Assembly (NCBI GenBank): GCA_964017155.1
Contig: OZ024865.1
Coordinates: 41,955,120 to 42,019,119, forward strand
Reading direction: 5' to 3'
DNA: 64,000 nucleotides
From: Oasisia sp. SBJ-2009
Taxonomy: Eukaryota; Annelida; Polychaeta; Sabellida; Siboglinidae
Shown: piece by piece, positions 1 through 25,030 of the stretch
Layout of the letters: the number at the start of each line of letters is the position of its first letter
How positions within the stretch are numbered: the first letter of the stretch is position 1
The notes under the pieces: model-generated
Seen by the model: the letters and a program-made list of their open reading frames with translations, nothing else
Databases searched by the model: none
Told to the model about the DNA's origin: nothing
Program-made: the position numbers and the translations under genes

Positions 1-48
<48 letters not shown>
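1..48. repeat. (AT)n microsatellite
   Basis: Uninterrupted AT dinucleotides at the window edge; it continues leftwards out of view. Confidence 0.99.
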
Positions 49-51
<3 letters not shown>

Positions 52-290
52 CGGACACAAGCCGTATTAGGTGTCTAACCAAGACACAGATTCCTGGCGA
101 TAAATAGACAAAGACTCTATTATCCCACCCATCAATCAAAAGCTATTTTTTTATACTCTGTCAATGTGAAATATATATTAAAAAAATATTCGGTTCTCTA
201 CCACTAACAAAACCGTTAGCTTACGTATGAATCCATTTTCTAATAAACCGGACGTCACGTAAACGAATGTGATGACCACGGCGTACGTAC

Positions 291-11197
<10,907 letters not shown>

Positions 11198-11774
11198 GAC
11201 GTATTCAACGTTGATGAATTTCTACTCGACAACGGCAGCTGTCAAAACGGACAAACAAAACTATTTTAAAAGTAGTTATTGTACTACGATTTAGCTGCGC
11301 GAATGCTAAATTGGTCTCATGAAACCGGCCGTAAGCTGCTTTGACTATTCGCTGTTAGCTGCGACCAGTAGACCGCGTAATTGCGCGTAAAGTTACACGG
11401 CTTTATGAAACTGGGCCCTGCTGATTGTCTTGTTTTCTATCCCACGGAAAACAGATTGATTGAAATTCGATACAAAGATATGCGTTACTAATAGGTACAG
11501 AATCGTTTTTGTCCCAAAATAATTGGCGTGTGGTCAGATTGGCTTGGGCGTCAAGTAATGTGTCGGGTGTATTAAATATCGCACATAACCAAGACAAGAC
11601 GATAACACTGTTGTGATCCGGCCATGCGGCAGGCCAGGGATCAAAATCCGGATCGAGCTGGGGTGGTACATTTGGTGTATGGATCTGGCTCTCAACACTA
11701 GGGATAGAGTGTCTCTCGTGTCTCGAGGATCATGTTCCTGTCGGCCCCGCCTCAGATTTGAGACATAAACGAAC

Positions 11775-12692
11775 CACAGAGGCCGGTAGTGACCACAGAA
11801 GACGACTAACGCCCCGGTAGTGACCACAGAAGACGACTAACGCCCCGGTAGTGACCACAGAGGACGACTAACGCCCCGGTAGTGACCACAGAGGACGACT
11901 ATCGCCCCGGTAGTGACCACAGAGGACGACTAACGCCCCGGTAGTGACCAGCTAGGACGACTAACGCCCCGGTAGTGACCACAGAGGACGACTAACGCCC
12001 CAGTAGTGACTACAGGGGACGACTAACGCCCGGTAGTGAAAACAGGAGACGATTAACGCCCCAGTAGTGACCACAGAGGACGACTAACGCCCCGGTAGTG
12101 ACCACAGAGGACGACTAACGCCCCGGTAGTGACCACAGAGGACGACTAACGCCCCGGTAGTGACCACAGGGGACGACTAACACCCCGGTAGTGACCACAG
12201 GGGACGACTAACGCCCGGTAGTGACCACAGAGGACGACTAACGCCCCGGTAGTGACCAGTTAGGACGATTAACGCCCCGGTAGTGACCACAGAGGACGAC
12301 TAACGCCCCGGTAGTGACCAGCTAGGACGATTAACGCCCCGGTAGTGACCACAGAGGACGACTAACGCCCCGGTAGTGACCACAGAGGACGACTAACGCC
12401 CCGGTAGTGACCAGCTAGGACGATTAACGCCCCGGTAGTGACCACAGAGGACGACTAACGCCCCGGTAGTGACCACAGAGGACGACTAACGCCCCGGTAG
12501 TGACCAGCTAGGACGATTAACGCCCCGGTAGTGACCACAGAGGACGACTAACGCCCCGGTAGTGGCCACAGAGGACGACTAACACCCTGGTAGTGACCAC
12601 AGAGGACGACTAACGCCCCGGTAGTGGCCACAGAGGACGACTAACGCCCTGGTAGTGACCACAGAGGACGACTAACGTCCTGTAGCATAGAG
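11775..12692. repeat. 31-bp minisatellite, about 29 copies
   Basis: The unit reads GTAGTGACCACAGAGGACGA followed by CTAACGCCCCG. Two main variants occur (CCACAGAGGACGACT and CCAGCTAGGACGATT). Between about 12240 and 12530 they alternate in a regular three-unit order, giving a 93-bp higher-order period. It lies upstream of the esterase start codon. Intervening 11290-11770 and 12700-13690 have no gene that I can support; 12890-13060 is low-complexity ACA-rich sequence. Confidence 0.95.
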
Positions 12693-13710
12693 AGGTAATC
12701 TTTTATAAAGACTGAATTGTTGAATGACACTTTATAGGGCCACAACATTGTCGCCACCACACAACCCGACAAGTCGGTCAACGGAACGTGAAAAACTATA
12801 ACATGATATGATATAGTTTATATTATAAGGATACCAAGGTTTGAAAAACGGAAAATGGGATCGAGGAATATCTTGTGCCCAACCTAACTCGAAAACGATG
12901 ACAGCAACGACAGTAACACCACTTACAACAACAACAGCACCAATAACAACAGCAGCACCAAAAATAACAGCAGTAACAACACTAACACCGTCACCACCAC
13001 CAACAACAACAACAGCACCAAAAACAACAGCAATTGCAACACTAACAACACGTATGCGCTTCCGACAACTTACTCCTTCCCTGTCGAAATCATCTTAAAC
13101 ACGATCTTTCCTACAGGACTATGCAGAGCGCCTCCCTACGGAAAGCACTGGTATTTTGTACGGACATTTTGATTTATTGTTTTCTTTGATATTCTAGCGT
13201 TCGGGCTTCCCGTACCATTCCAGTAGTCGTCAAAATGAGTTTGTCTGTTTTTTTCCCTGATGCGATCTATCATCTTCACGTTCAAACCGTCACGAGCGTG
13301 GAGCGCCCGACAGACACATAAGCAGCTGTTGTCGTGTCTAGTTCGCAGTATCGAGCAACCGTTGTGTAGGCTTCGGTACGACGTCGCCAGTTGCTGATAA
13401 ATCCGCGTCTATGAGCCCTCCATTAACCATCATAGGCAAGTTCCGATATCAAAGTAGTCTAATAGAATACTTTCAACTGAAATACATTATATTGGAAATG
13501 TTACTACATTAAGTAGATTAATTAGTCAATGTCGTTTCCTTTGATATAGTATTAGTTATATTATCGGGTCGAATTATTGTTTTACCTTTTCCTTTGCTAA
13601 TATTAGCAGTTTTGAACAAATATTTGTTTATGTGTTATGTTTAGATAAATCTGAGATTTCTTGTAAACAATTGATTGGATTTAACGTTGTAGGTTAATGA
13701 GATTTTTCAA

Positions 13711-13902
<192 letters not shown>

Positions 13903-15008
13903 GTGTAGCTGAAAATAATTTTATAGTGTTTTAACACCTCATACAAATGCACAATTTCGGAAAGTGTGACTAATCAAATGTCATTTTTATACGTACGTAG
14001 TCGAGCTAACCACTACATTCATTTTCGCAGCATTTCAAATCGGCAATTACGACATACAGTTTCTCCGACGATTTCTGTGAGACCAAATAACCCATTTGCT
14101 CAGATGAGCTGGCACTTCACAGTCGGTGGTAGGTAGATTTGATATGTTGCGAAACGACAATGAAAGCAGATGAGATTACGTAGGCAGCATTAAACCGGAT
14201 CAACTCTAATGCCAGACATGTTCGTAGGGTGGGTGTATGAAATAACTCATAATACCGCATATTTTCGAAGAAGATGTCTTCAAAGCCAGTGGGGAGATAC
14301 GGCGTAAATGTTTAATCACGTATCACCACAACTTGCATATCGCAGTTGACGATGCACCGCCTATGATACGCCTTTACAAACACGTGGCATAAATGGATTA
14401 GCGACTGATCTAGCGGGGGTGTACAGTGCGTCTTGTGTCTAAGTAAAGAGCCTGATATCCCATAATTTGAGAGGACACTTTCCACTTTCCGTCTGCACTA
14501 ACAATCGTTATACAAATCGATTAAAAGGCTAAATAAATAAATAAATCGGTTAAAAGACTAAATAAATAAATAGATAAAAGGTCTATAAATACAGATCGTT
14601 TAATTCTTCGCGTTCAGCAAGCCTGTGCAAGGTAATAAGACGTTTAGTGTCCGTGCAATGACACTTTCAGAGAACTTCACCCCCAGGGCGATTTTGGGTG
14701 TAAAGAAACGTCTTGAAGGGCCTGTTAGTAAACAGTTTACAAGGGCTACCCGTCTTTGTATGGTGACTATACCGATGCGAACAATGAAAAGGCCTGTATT
14801 ATCGCCCGCAATGTTAAAATATACAATTTCAGCGGCGTAACTGGTCGACTTTAGACAAGTTTCTGCGAATTCAAATAAAATAGTGTGTTGGTCTTAATAC
14901 TACATGAATGTCAAACACATCCATGTAGAATTTAGATTATATATTATAATTTGAACGAGCAGAGAAATATAACCATGTACCACATTACGCCATCTAGCGA
15001 CCAACCAA

Positions 15009-15260
15009 GTAGTGGTAGTGGTAGTGGTAGTGGTAGTGGTAGTGGTAGTGGTAGTGGTAGTGGTAGTGGTAGTGGTAGTGGTAGTGGTAGTGGTAGTGGT
15101 AGTGGTAGTGGTAGTGGTAGTGATAGTGTTAGTGGTAGTGGTAGTGGTAGTGGTAGTGTTAGTGGTAGTGGTAGTGGACTAGTGGTAGTGGTAGTGGTAG
15201 TGGTAGTGGTAGTGGTAGTGGTAGTAGTAGTAGTAGTTGTTGTTGTTGTTTTTGTTGTTG
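15009..15260. repeat. (AGTGGT)n then (TTG)n array
   Basis: AGTGGT hexamers with AGTGAT and AGTGTT variants grade into GTA and GTT triplets. Long open frames over it are low-complexity artefacts. 15270-15880 holds no supported gene. Confidence 0.95.
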
Positions 15261-15898
15261 CAGGTGTTGTAGGTGTAGCTGTTGTTGTTATGTTTATTGC
15301 CTTTGTTGACGTCAGTGTTACTGATGCTACATTGCTCTTGTTGTTGCTATGGTTACTGCTGCTAATGGTGTTCTCCTCCTTGTTCTTAGTGAACGACGAC
15401 ACGCGGTTCTAGCCATCTCCATACCCATTCTCCAGACAAGTGGCTCTCGTGTATCACAATAATCACGCCTCCACCCACACCAATAACTGCAACCACGATC
15501 TCCAGTACACTCTACACCCCGCCCGGTCATTTGGTTGTGGAAGCAATACCCACGGTAAGGATTGCTCTATCGGAGTTGATGGGCGGTCGAGGTTAAATAA
15601 CACGACATTAATTAATAGCGAATTTCATGTTCGGATCATCGCTCGCAACAGCAGGGCGCAGCGGCACAGTGTCACAGTCTCCCACGCCGTGCTGTACGTG
15701 GGGGACATCTGTACCTTTGGTGAATTAATACCATTGCCACTGCTAAAATGTCAGAGATCCTTTGAATTTTAATAGTGTTTTCAGCGTTTTGTCTGTCATG
15801 TGTCTATATGATAGGCAAACCAAACTGGAATCGACGAGGGTAGGAAGGAAGAGAGGAGTGAGGGAGGGAAGGTGGGAGGCGGGCAGGGGACAGAGGGA

Positions 15899-15900
15899 GG

Positions 15901-15969
<69 letters not shown>

Positions 15970-16189
15970 AAGAGAAAAAGAGAGAGAGAGAGGAAGACAT
16001 AAAAACATACGTACATATATACATACATACATACATACATACATACATACATACATACATACATACATACATACATACATACATACATACATACATACAT
16101 ACATACATACAGACAGCCAGACAGCCAGACAGCCAGACAGCCAGACAGCCAGACAGCCAGACAGCCAGACCAGACAGCCAGATAGCCAT

Positions 16190-16250
<61 letters not shown>

Positions 16251-16270
16251 TATACATAGAGAGAGAGATT

Positions 16271-16335
<65 letters not shown>

Positions 16336-17505
16336 GCAGGCAGGCAGGCAGAGACAGAGACAGAGACAGAGACAGAGACAGAGACAGAGACAGAGACAGA
16401 GACAGAGACAGAGACAGAGACAGAGACAGAGACAGAGACAGAGACAGAGACAGAGACAGAGACAGAGACAGAGACAGAGACAGAGACAGAGACAGAGACA
16501 GAGACAGAGACAGAGACAGAGACAGAGACAGAGACAGAGACAGAGACAGAGACAGAGACAGAGACAGAGACAGAGACAGAGACAGAGACAGAGACAGAGA
16601 CAGAGACAGAGACAGAGACAGAGACAGAGACAGAGACAGAGACAGAGACAGAGACAGAGACAGAGACAGAGACAGAGACAGAGACAGAGACAGAGACAGA
16701 GACAGAGACAGAGACAGAGACAGAGACAGAGACAGAGACAGAGACAGAGACAGAGACAGAGACAGAGACAGAGACAGAGACAGAGACAGAGACAGAGACA
16801 GAGACAGAGACAGAGACAGAGACAGAGACAGAGACAGAGACAGAGACAGAGACAGAGACAGAGACAGAGACAGAGACAGAGACAGAGACAGAGACAGAGA
16901 CAGAGACAGAGACAGAGACAGAGACAGAGACAGAGACAGAGACAGAGACAGAGACAGAGACAGAGACAGAGACAGAGACAGAGACAGAGACAGAGACAGA
17001 GACAGAGACAGAGACAGAGACAGAGACAGAGACAGAGACAGAGACAGAGACAGAGACAGAGACAGAGACAGAGACAGAGACAGAGACAGAGACAGAGACA
17101 GAGACAGAGACAGAGACAGAGACAGAGACAGAGACAGAGACAGAGACAGAGACAGAGACAGAGACAGAGACAGAGACAGAGACAGAGACAGAGACAGAGA
17201 CAGAGACAGAGACAGAGACAGAGACAGAGACAGAGACAGAGACAGAGACAGAGACAGAGACAGAGACAGAGACAGAGACAGAGACAGAGACAGAGACAGA
17301 GACAGAGACAGAGACAGAGACAGAGACAGAGACAGAGACAGAGACAGAGACAGAGACAGAGACAGAGACAGAGACAGAGACAGAGACAGAGACAGAGACA
17401 GAGACAGAGACAGAGACAGAGACAGAGACAGAGACAGAGACAGAGACAGAGACAGAGACAGAGACAGAGACAGAGACAGAGACAGAGACAGAGACAGAGA
17501 GAGGG
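15899..17505. repeat. Mosaic of seven adjoining simple repeats, ending in about 1.15 kb of (GAGACA)n
   Basis: In order: (GA)n 15903-15995; (ACAT)n about 16015-16110; (ACAGCCAG)n about 16112-16185; (ACAG)n about 16190-16250; (GATA)n about 16270-16334; (GGCA)n about 16334-16350; then GAGACA from about 16351 to 17500 with no interruption that I could see (about 190 copies). Each motif differs by one or two bases from its neighbour. Open frames of about 600 codons here are artefacts. Confidence 0.97.
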
Positions 17506-17519
17506 TGGGGGAGAGAAAC

Positions 17520-18010
17520 AGAGACCACCACTCTATGAGTCCACGACAGGTCACACATTTACCCCCTGTGTGATATATTTACCTTACCTTAGCATAAACA
17601 CCAGACATGCTGTACCAACCGTTTCAGTGTCTTTTTCGAGAGATGTAGGTAATGTATGGTGAACGAAATTACAAAAAAAAATCAAAATGGCGACTGGCAG
17701 AATAGAACCATCGTCCCCTCGATCAACTTAAATAACATATCTTATTAATACATGTTGTATTACATCATGTGTGATTTATACCCAATTAGACAATATTGTC
17801 GTATGGGCTCGATGGCTTAATTGCGTAAATTCGAGTGACGGCAGTCTTGCTTCGCTTGGGGGAACCCTAGCTAAGCTCACAGATGAAGTCCGCTTCAGCG
17901 ATTGTATAGATTATCTGATTGCCCGATGCTGGTTTCAATTAAAATTGCTACATTCTCGGCATTTCTCGGTCTCACTTCCAAATGTGGCGTGTTCTCGAGA
18001 CCATTGTTAG
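17520..18010. other. Unannotated spacer
   Basis: I see no exon, RNA gene or repeat here beyond ordinary AT-rich sequence. Confidence 0.5.
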
Positions 18011-18297
18011 AATAAAGGTATTTAAATGTGAGTTCTTATAAAGCGCGGTATCGTGTCCGTATAAATCTGATCGACATGCTTAACGCTTTACTCCCTGGCA
18101 GACCTGCTCAAACGATCACGGTCTTGACTTATCAGGGAAGCATTCAGCCTCAAGGCAAATAATGCACAAAAGACTATTCGTACACAAACATCCACTACTG
18201 TCTGTGTAGCTAGGTATTAATTCATACAGCTGAGTGAACTAGAGCAATGTAGAGTGAAAGGTCGAGATTCCGACGCTCTAACCACTGCGCCACTGTG
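18010..18297 (-). mobile_element. SINE family 1, near full length
   Basis: Reads on plus from GAGTTCTTATAAAGCGCGGT through TTACTCCCTGGCAGACCTGC, GGGAAGCATTCAGCC and AGTGAACTAGAGCAATG to a tRNA-like end (reverse complement GTGGCGCAGTGGTTAGAGCG, an A-box-like segment). The B-box part appears deleted. Confidence 0.75.
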
Positions 18298-18637
18298 TTA
18301 CTATCCAACGTTTGTTGTTCACTAGCATTTCAAATCAGGCATAGAATATTTTGTAACAGCGTCAAAAAGTGCATAACTCACGTCAATGATAGATGTCTTA
18401 TAATATTTTTTAAAATATTGATTTATCCATTATTTATTAAAAAAAGATATAAATCACTCTCTATAAAAAGCCTAACAAACTAATATATTTTAATTACGTT
18501 CACGATATTAAAACGTTGTACATGGTTATTAATTTGACCCATATAGCCGCGATACCATACTTACCAATACTGGTTTATTAAATGCGATGTGGATATAATT
18601 ACACTTTCAACAGTATTCATTCAAGTGTTAAGACCAT

Positions 18638-18793
<156 letters not shown>

Positions 18794-18891
18794 CCTCGGT
18801 TAATCCCCGTGAACATCTGGAATGCTTCTTTCGAAACTTATCTACATAAACAGTTGGCGACGTTGGCAATTGGCACAAACTGAGCAGAGAC

Positions 18892-18941
18892 AAAAACCAC
18901 TTTCCGCTGGGGTTATACAACCCAAGCAGAAAGTGGTTTGA
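18892..18941. repeat. Perfect-loop hairpin, 21-bp arms
   Basis: AAACCACTTTCCGCTGGGGT and the inverted partner AGCAGAAAGTGGTTT with AACCC pair over about 19 of 21 positions around a short ATAC loop. No poly-T or gene context suggests a function. Confidence 0.6.
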
Positions 18942-19225
18942 AATGTAAACATCATTAATCGTGTTAATCCCTGGCTGAATCGCTGCGGTATAGCCAAGCG
19001 AGAGAAAAAAACAAGACACTTGACAGTAGAGGAATTCAAAGGAGGAGGGCTAATTCCTGGAATTTGATTAGCTAGAACTTTGATAAGGTTAACATTTTGG
19101 CGACCCAGACTGTTGCAAAAGTATTAATTTTTTGTGGGCAACAAGTGCTTGGTGACACGAAGGAGCTCGCTACTTGAGTAGCGAGTCTATTGATGGGGAG
19201 CCGACACATTGCGTGGAATAGAGAT

Positions 19226-19552
<327 letters not shown>

Positions 19553-19859
19553 CACTTTCGCTTTCTCACAGTCTCATATTGTGGCATGTAAAACGCCATT
19601 GTACGTTCATTTACCAGATTACCAACGTGTCTGCTCTTTACAACTTAGTGTTACCATTTTCAGGAAGTAAATATCATATGCAACGCTTACATGATAATTA
19701 TACAGTGTATATATAGATAACTTCAACAATGATATGCCATATGTTGGCATTTATTAGTTAACGCTACTGCAGAAATTTACGTTGTATGCAAACGCACAAT
19801 CACACACAGTCACGTGATCACACGCATACATGCACTGTCACGTTCACTGTCTCACTAAC

Positions 19860-20250
19860 GCACGTACGTACGTACGTACGTACGTACGTACGCACGCACA
19901 CACTCACTCACTCACTCACTCACTCACTCAATCACTCAATCACTCAATCACTCAATCACTCAATCACTCAATCACTCAATCACTCAATCACTCAATCACT
20001 CAATCACTCAATCACTCAATCACTCAATCACTCAATCACTCAATCACTCAATCACTCAATCACTCAATCACTCAATCACTCAATCACTCAATCACTCAAT
20101 CACTCAATCACTCAATCACTCAATCACTCAATCACTCAATCACTCAATCACTCAATCACTCAATCACTCAATCACTCAATCACTCAATCACTCAATCACT
20201 CACTCACTCACTCACTCACTCACTCAATGATTCAATCACTCAATCACACA
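19860..20250. repeat. (ACGT)n, (CACT)n and (CAATCACT)n arrays
   Basis: A short ACGT run, a CACT run, then about 36 uninterrupted copies of the 8-bp CAATCACT. The frame encodes an 8-residue peptide repeat (SLNHSITQ) only because 8 is not a multiple of 3. 20270-21130 has nothing I recognise. Confidence 0.97.
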
Positions 20251-21140
20251 TTCACGTACGCACACACGCACCCACGTTTGCATACACACGAGCATTACTT
20301 CATGTGCTTAGAATGTAATTATACACATTGGCAGCGTGACTATGCCTTCACATATTACGTACGTGAATACTGTAACAAAATCACAAAAAAATCAGTCTCA
20401 TTGTTAACGTACGATACATATGTACGATTGGATAGACAATAAACTACACAACTTACCCCCAGAAAGACTGTCCTCACTTACACACAGTATCCACGCGAAC
20501 TTGCACTTCTAAGCACGCACCCGTTAGCGTAGGTTCCAACCACTTCACTAACAATCAACCTGCCAAACGAACAACATCACATGCAACATAAATCTATCCG
20601 CGTATCAATCGAGTTCGATAAGTAGTGAGACATCTCTATCAAATGCATTAACTTAGAGTGCAGCAACCACGTACCTTATCGCGAAGCCAACAGGCTGGAG
20701 ACGCTGTCTTTATCTGTCAGACCGAAGCGCGATAGGGTTTCGCGTGACGAGAGATACGTTGGCGGTCATGAACGTCGTTAATTGGACAAATAAGCCTAGT
20801 TATATACACGCGCGAGCCGCTTACCCGAGCACCCACACCGGTGAGATCGATAGGCGTGCGACTGTGCGTGGCTCGCTATAAGCCGTCATTGGGTCGTCGT
20901 GGCGGTTTGGAGTTGCACTGGCCGATACCGCTACATCTCTGGCTGTGGTGGTTCGTCAGCTGCCGCTGTCATAGACATTTGCTGGTATGACGTCTGATGT
21001 AGTGTTTTTCAGCGTTTCTGTTTCACCAGCGTGGCTACCTACCGCGTGCGTCGGTGTGGCATATGAGATGAATTAGATCAATAGAGCATGAACGCTATAG
21101 GAAAATCACGGTTGTTATATAACCACGATGGAGATAGCGA

Positions 21141-21141
21141 T

Positions 21142-21210
<69 letters not shown>

Positions 21211-21283
21211 GTGTGTGTGTGTGCGTTTGTGTGTGTGTGTGTGTGTCTGTGTGTGTGTCTGTGTGCGTGCGTGCATCAGCATC
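21141..21283. repeat. (GT)n microsatellite
   Basis: GT dinucleotides with occasional GC and CT substitutions; it runs into the following minisatellite. Confidence 0.97.
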
Positions 21284-21773
21284 CATTCACTGACACGGCA
21301 TCCATTCACAAACACGTCACCCATTCACAGACACGGCATCCATTCACAGACACAGCATCCATTCACAGACACGACATCCATTCACAGACACGGCATCCAT
21401 TCACAGACACAGCATCCATTCACAGACACGTCACCCATTTACAGACACAGCATCCATTCACAGACACAGCATCCATTCACAGACACGACATCCATTCACA
21501 GACACGGCATCCGTTCACAAACACAGCATCCATTCACAGACACAGCATCCATTCATAGACACAGCATCCATTCATAAACACAGCATCCATTCACAGACAC
21601 GTCACCCATTAACAAACACAGCATCCATTCATAGACACAGCATCCATTCACAGACACGACATCCATTCACAGACACAGCATCCATTCACAGACACTGCAT
21701 CCATTCACAGACACTGCATCCATTCACAGACACGACATCCATTCACAAGCACGGCATCCATTCATAGACACAC
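21284..21773. repeat. 19-bp minisatellite, about 26 copies
   Basis: The unit is AGCATCCATTCACAGACAC with CGTCACCC, CGACATCC and CGGCATCC variants. It is unrelated in sequence to the 19-bp array at 471-2583 although the unit length is the same. 21790-22540 has no recognisable feature. Confidence 0.95.
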
Positions 21774-22549
21774 CTTGGTCATATGAGTTGAACGCTCTTA
21801 ATATTCAAAGAGAAGTCCTACTGCAATGAACTGAAGTACCAAATATTGCCCTTTGACGAAATACCAAATAGAACAGGGTTTTTTCACTTTAAAATAATTT
21901 GTCGTTCCACCCTTTAAAGTGGGGAAAACTACCGCAATTATTTCGAGAAAAAAAGTGATGCACCGAGTGGATGCCAGGCTTACCTGGTTCGTGGGGCCAG
22001 ATACCCATATTTTGGTCTGGATGATTAGTCAATGAACAGGCATACACAATGTATTACAATAAACGTGGCACTTAATCAATTTGTTAAACTTTGTATGTGT
22101 GATTTGAAGTGCTATATACATCCGTCTATATCCATACTAATTTCCATTGGTAACTGATCGGCTGTTCTTATTCCGAACAAGTGTCGCCATCTGGTAGGTT
22201 TATTTTGATCTGTCTCATTACTAATGTTATACCTGGATAAAAAAGAACCGCGATGTTTGACGAAAATCTGCCTAACGAATATGAAACGTTTATATTAAAA
22301 ACAATACATACAAATGAAATATATGTGTTCAATTATACAATAAGACGGTTACACACATTTAAAGAAATAATTAAATAGATCAGTAACTTAGGATATATAG
22401 TGATCTTTTTTCCAATCCGGAGTGATTTTTCTCTGCTTGTGAGTCAATTAAGGATTTATTTGGGCCAAGAATTTTTTTCGCGTTCCAAATTATAATAAAA
22501 GGATTCGTTGATAATATAGTTTTCTCTATAATTTCTCTTTTAGTTAATA

Positions 22550-22772
22550 TAACGATGTCATGTAACCCTATGCATTCATTTAATTATAATTGTGTTTTAT
22601 TGATCACTAATGACCCTGAAAACATAACGAAACAGAATTCCTTTCGTGTTCCTAATCAGAGTGTCTAATTTCGGTTTCGGTTCGATCCGCCGATGTTACC
22701 CGTATATGACATGTTTATTAGTGATTAATAAAACATAATTGTAATGAAATAAAGGTATAACGTTACATGAAA
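22550..22772. repeat. Inverted repeat with about 60-bp arms
   Basis: CATGTAACCCTATGCATTCA…GTTTTATTGATCACTAATGA at 22558-22614 is inverted at 22708-22770 (TTAGTGATTAATAAAACATA…ACGTTACATGA). Loop of about 95 bp. Probably a short MITE. Confidence 0.65.
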
Positions 22773-23012
22773 CACTTAGATTAAAAAGCTCGTGTACATT
22801 ATGAATAGTTTAAATTTGTCAAAGTACCCATTTTCATTATAATTTGGGATACGAAAGAATCCATTTAACTATATCTTTACAATTACACAATCGTTTCACT
22901 TTGATATCCAAGCGCAATGTGCCTGGTTGGTGTGTTGTGTGCTGCTGACTCTACCCCTGTGTCAGCTTTATTTAATTTAAAAACACTAAACTAGTTATAC
23001 TGTAAATAATAA

Positions 23013-23305
23013 AAAGGTTTCTTGAACATAGCGCAGTATCCAATCCTCATGACAATCAAACACCATCTCAAGTTTTCTAGGAAGCATCCAGCCCTGCTGC
23101 AATTAATGCGCGAACGCTGCTCGTACAAACATCCACCAGTGTCTATAGCCAAGTACTCATTCATACAGCCGAGTGAACTGGAGCAATGCAGAGTGAAATA
23201 ACTTGCCTAAGGTTTAATACCGCAGCATAAGATGAATTCGAAACCGGGTTCTCTTGTAAAGTCGGAAATCTGAAGTTCTATCGCCTGAGCCACTGCGCTC
23301 GTTAT
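23013..23305 (-). mobile_element. SINE family 1, full length
   Basis: On minus, the tRNA-like head includes an A-box-like GTGGCTCAGGCGATAGAAC and a B-box-like region around ACCCGGTTTCGAATTC. The unrelated body ends with the family AAGAAACC… tail. Confidence 0.8.
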
Positions 23306-23309
23306 AGAC

Positions 23310-25030
23310 GAGGCAGGGGCATTGCACTTTCACGTAGAACACGTTTAGATCTCTACCTTAACATACAATATGGGTTATAATTAGTAGTACACATAACTAA
23401 TTTAAGGGATCACAGTTTGATATACTACAGGAATTTATATTAAACAGATACATTTTCAACACAGGTTTGTAAGTGTGTGTTGGTAAAATCGAAAGTGAAA
23501 ATGCATGCAAATTTATTCCATTCACGTCATAAGAACAATGTTCAAACTCATGTCATCAAATCATTTATTATAAATCATATATTATATATAAACCTTAATT
23601 TTGTTATACTTTTATTATACAGCACGGACAGGGCACAAAGAGGAACCAGTAACATGATACGATATAAATAAATAATTTATATATTTATAATTATGTCACA
23701 GCAACAATTAAAATTACGTTAACATGATCTAGTAACACGTTTCAAATATAGGTTCTGTCACCGGTGACACAAGATAAATACAACATCGGCATAATAATAA
23801 CAATTATCATTATTATTATTGTGACGCAATGCTACTATAGACACCTAGTTGTGCAAATGCACTGAATTTGGCTGTGTGATTATAATGAAGAGCTACACAT
23901 GTTAACGTATTACATTTCTGCAAGAACAAATGATAGGCCCGAAAGTAATGAAATGCACCGTTATACACGTTAACCTTTGCTGATCAAAATGATTTGAGAT
24001 TCATAGTCAAGTGACGTCATTTCCGCTGTCGTGGATACCATGCCTGAAAAGTAAAACAGTCACAGGCCACTATTTTGAAGTACCACCATTGAGCAGCTCT
24101 TGAACCAACTTTGCAACTCATCACCTGATAACCAAAATATAATACGGTCGCACGTCTTCAAATAATATAAGATAAAAGTTATACACTGAAAACGTTTTTT
24201 CTTCTTCGAACATTCAATGATCACATCTACAAACGGTGAATTAGGCCTCCATGACAGATTGTTATCGACTATATACAAATGAGCAATTCCATGAGCAATT
24301 CCGTCAAAATAAAAGAACCTTCTGAAACCCAACAACAGATACTTCCGGCAAGATGAACGACATTAACTAAGCTAGCCATATCCAAGACATGTTACACATG
24401 ACTTCAGTTTTACAAATTCCACCAGTGTTGGCGATGCCAGAAGCAAGTTTCTTTACTTTGCCATTACCGGCTCTGATGACTGTCGTCTCCTCAGTTTGAC
24501 TGCAGTTTACCATACCCCAGTGGCGTCATCTAGTGACAAAGGTGGAACTTTCAATCGTACAAGGTAGGTACTTAGGTACAAGGAAAACAGAACTACCATA
24601 AAATGTCAATGCAACTCGTTGTTGGAATTAAACAAACCTGATCAAACAATACAATACAACGAAATCTTACATATGTTGGCAGTGTTTACCCATTGCAGTA
24701 TGAAGGCATACATTCACATTAAGAACTCTAAAAATAATGTGGTTTCGCATATTAACAGCATGACCGCAAAAATAGTTTTCATGTAAATAGTAGCAGCGAA
24801 AAGTTGAGTCCCCAAAGCTTCTTTCATCCCTTCTTTGCTAGAAGTCTTGTGATGTCGTTATGCGGTCTCAGCCTGGCGCCCCTCTCTCTCAGGTGCGAGC
24901 TCTATAGGTCTAACACCTTGTTGATGTGTTTGCCGACTGGGCCTCTCTACCGGCATGATACAACAGCGGCAAATTACAGGGCCACTGGTGCAGTGCTATC
25001 TTCGGTTATATGCAACACGATACTCCCACC
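23310..25030. other. Unannotated spacer
   Basis: AT-rich. A short ATTATT run occurs at about 23800. No exon with both splice signals and a family match was found. Confidence 0.4.

Noticed and set aside
12841..13098. Thr-rich secreted protein
   Set aside because: Low-complexity ACA/CCA sequence with no signal peptide or splice-supported neighbours.
15743..17558. Frames of about 600 codons of Ser-Leu or Ser-Val repeats
   Set aside because: Translation of the GAGACA array; no stop codon can arise in it on the minus strand and there is no conserved flank.
19786..20442. Protein of repeated SLNHSITQ
   Set aside because: Translation of the 8-bp CAATCACT array, with no conserved flanking domain.
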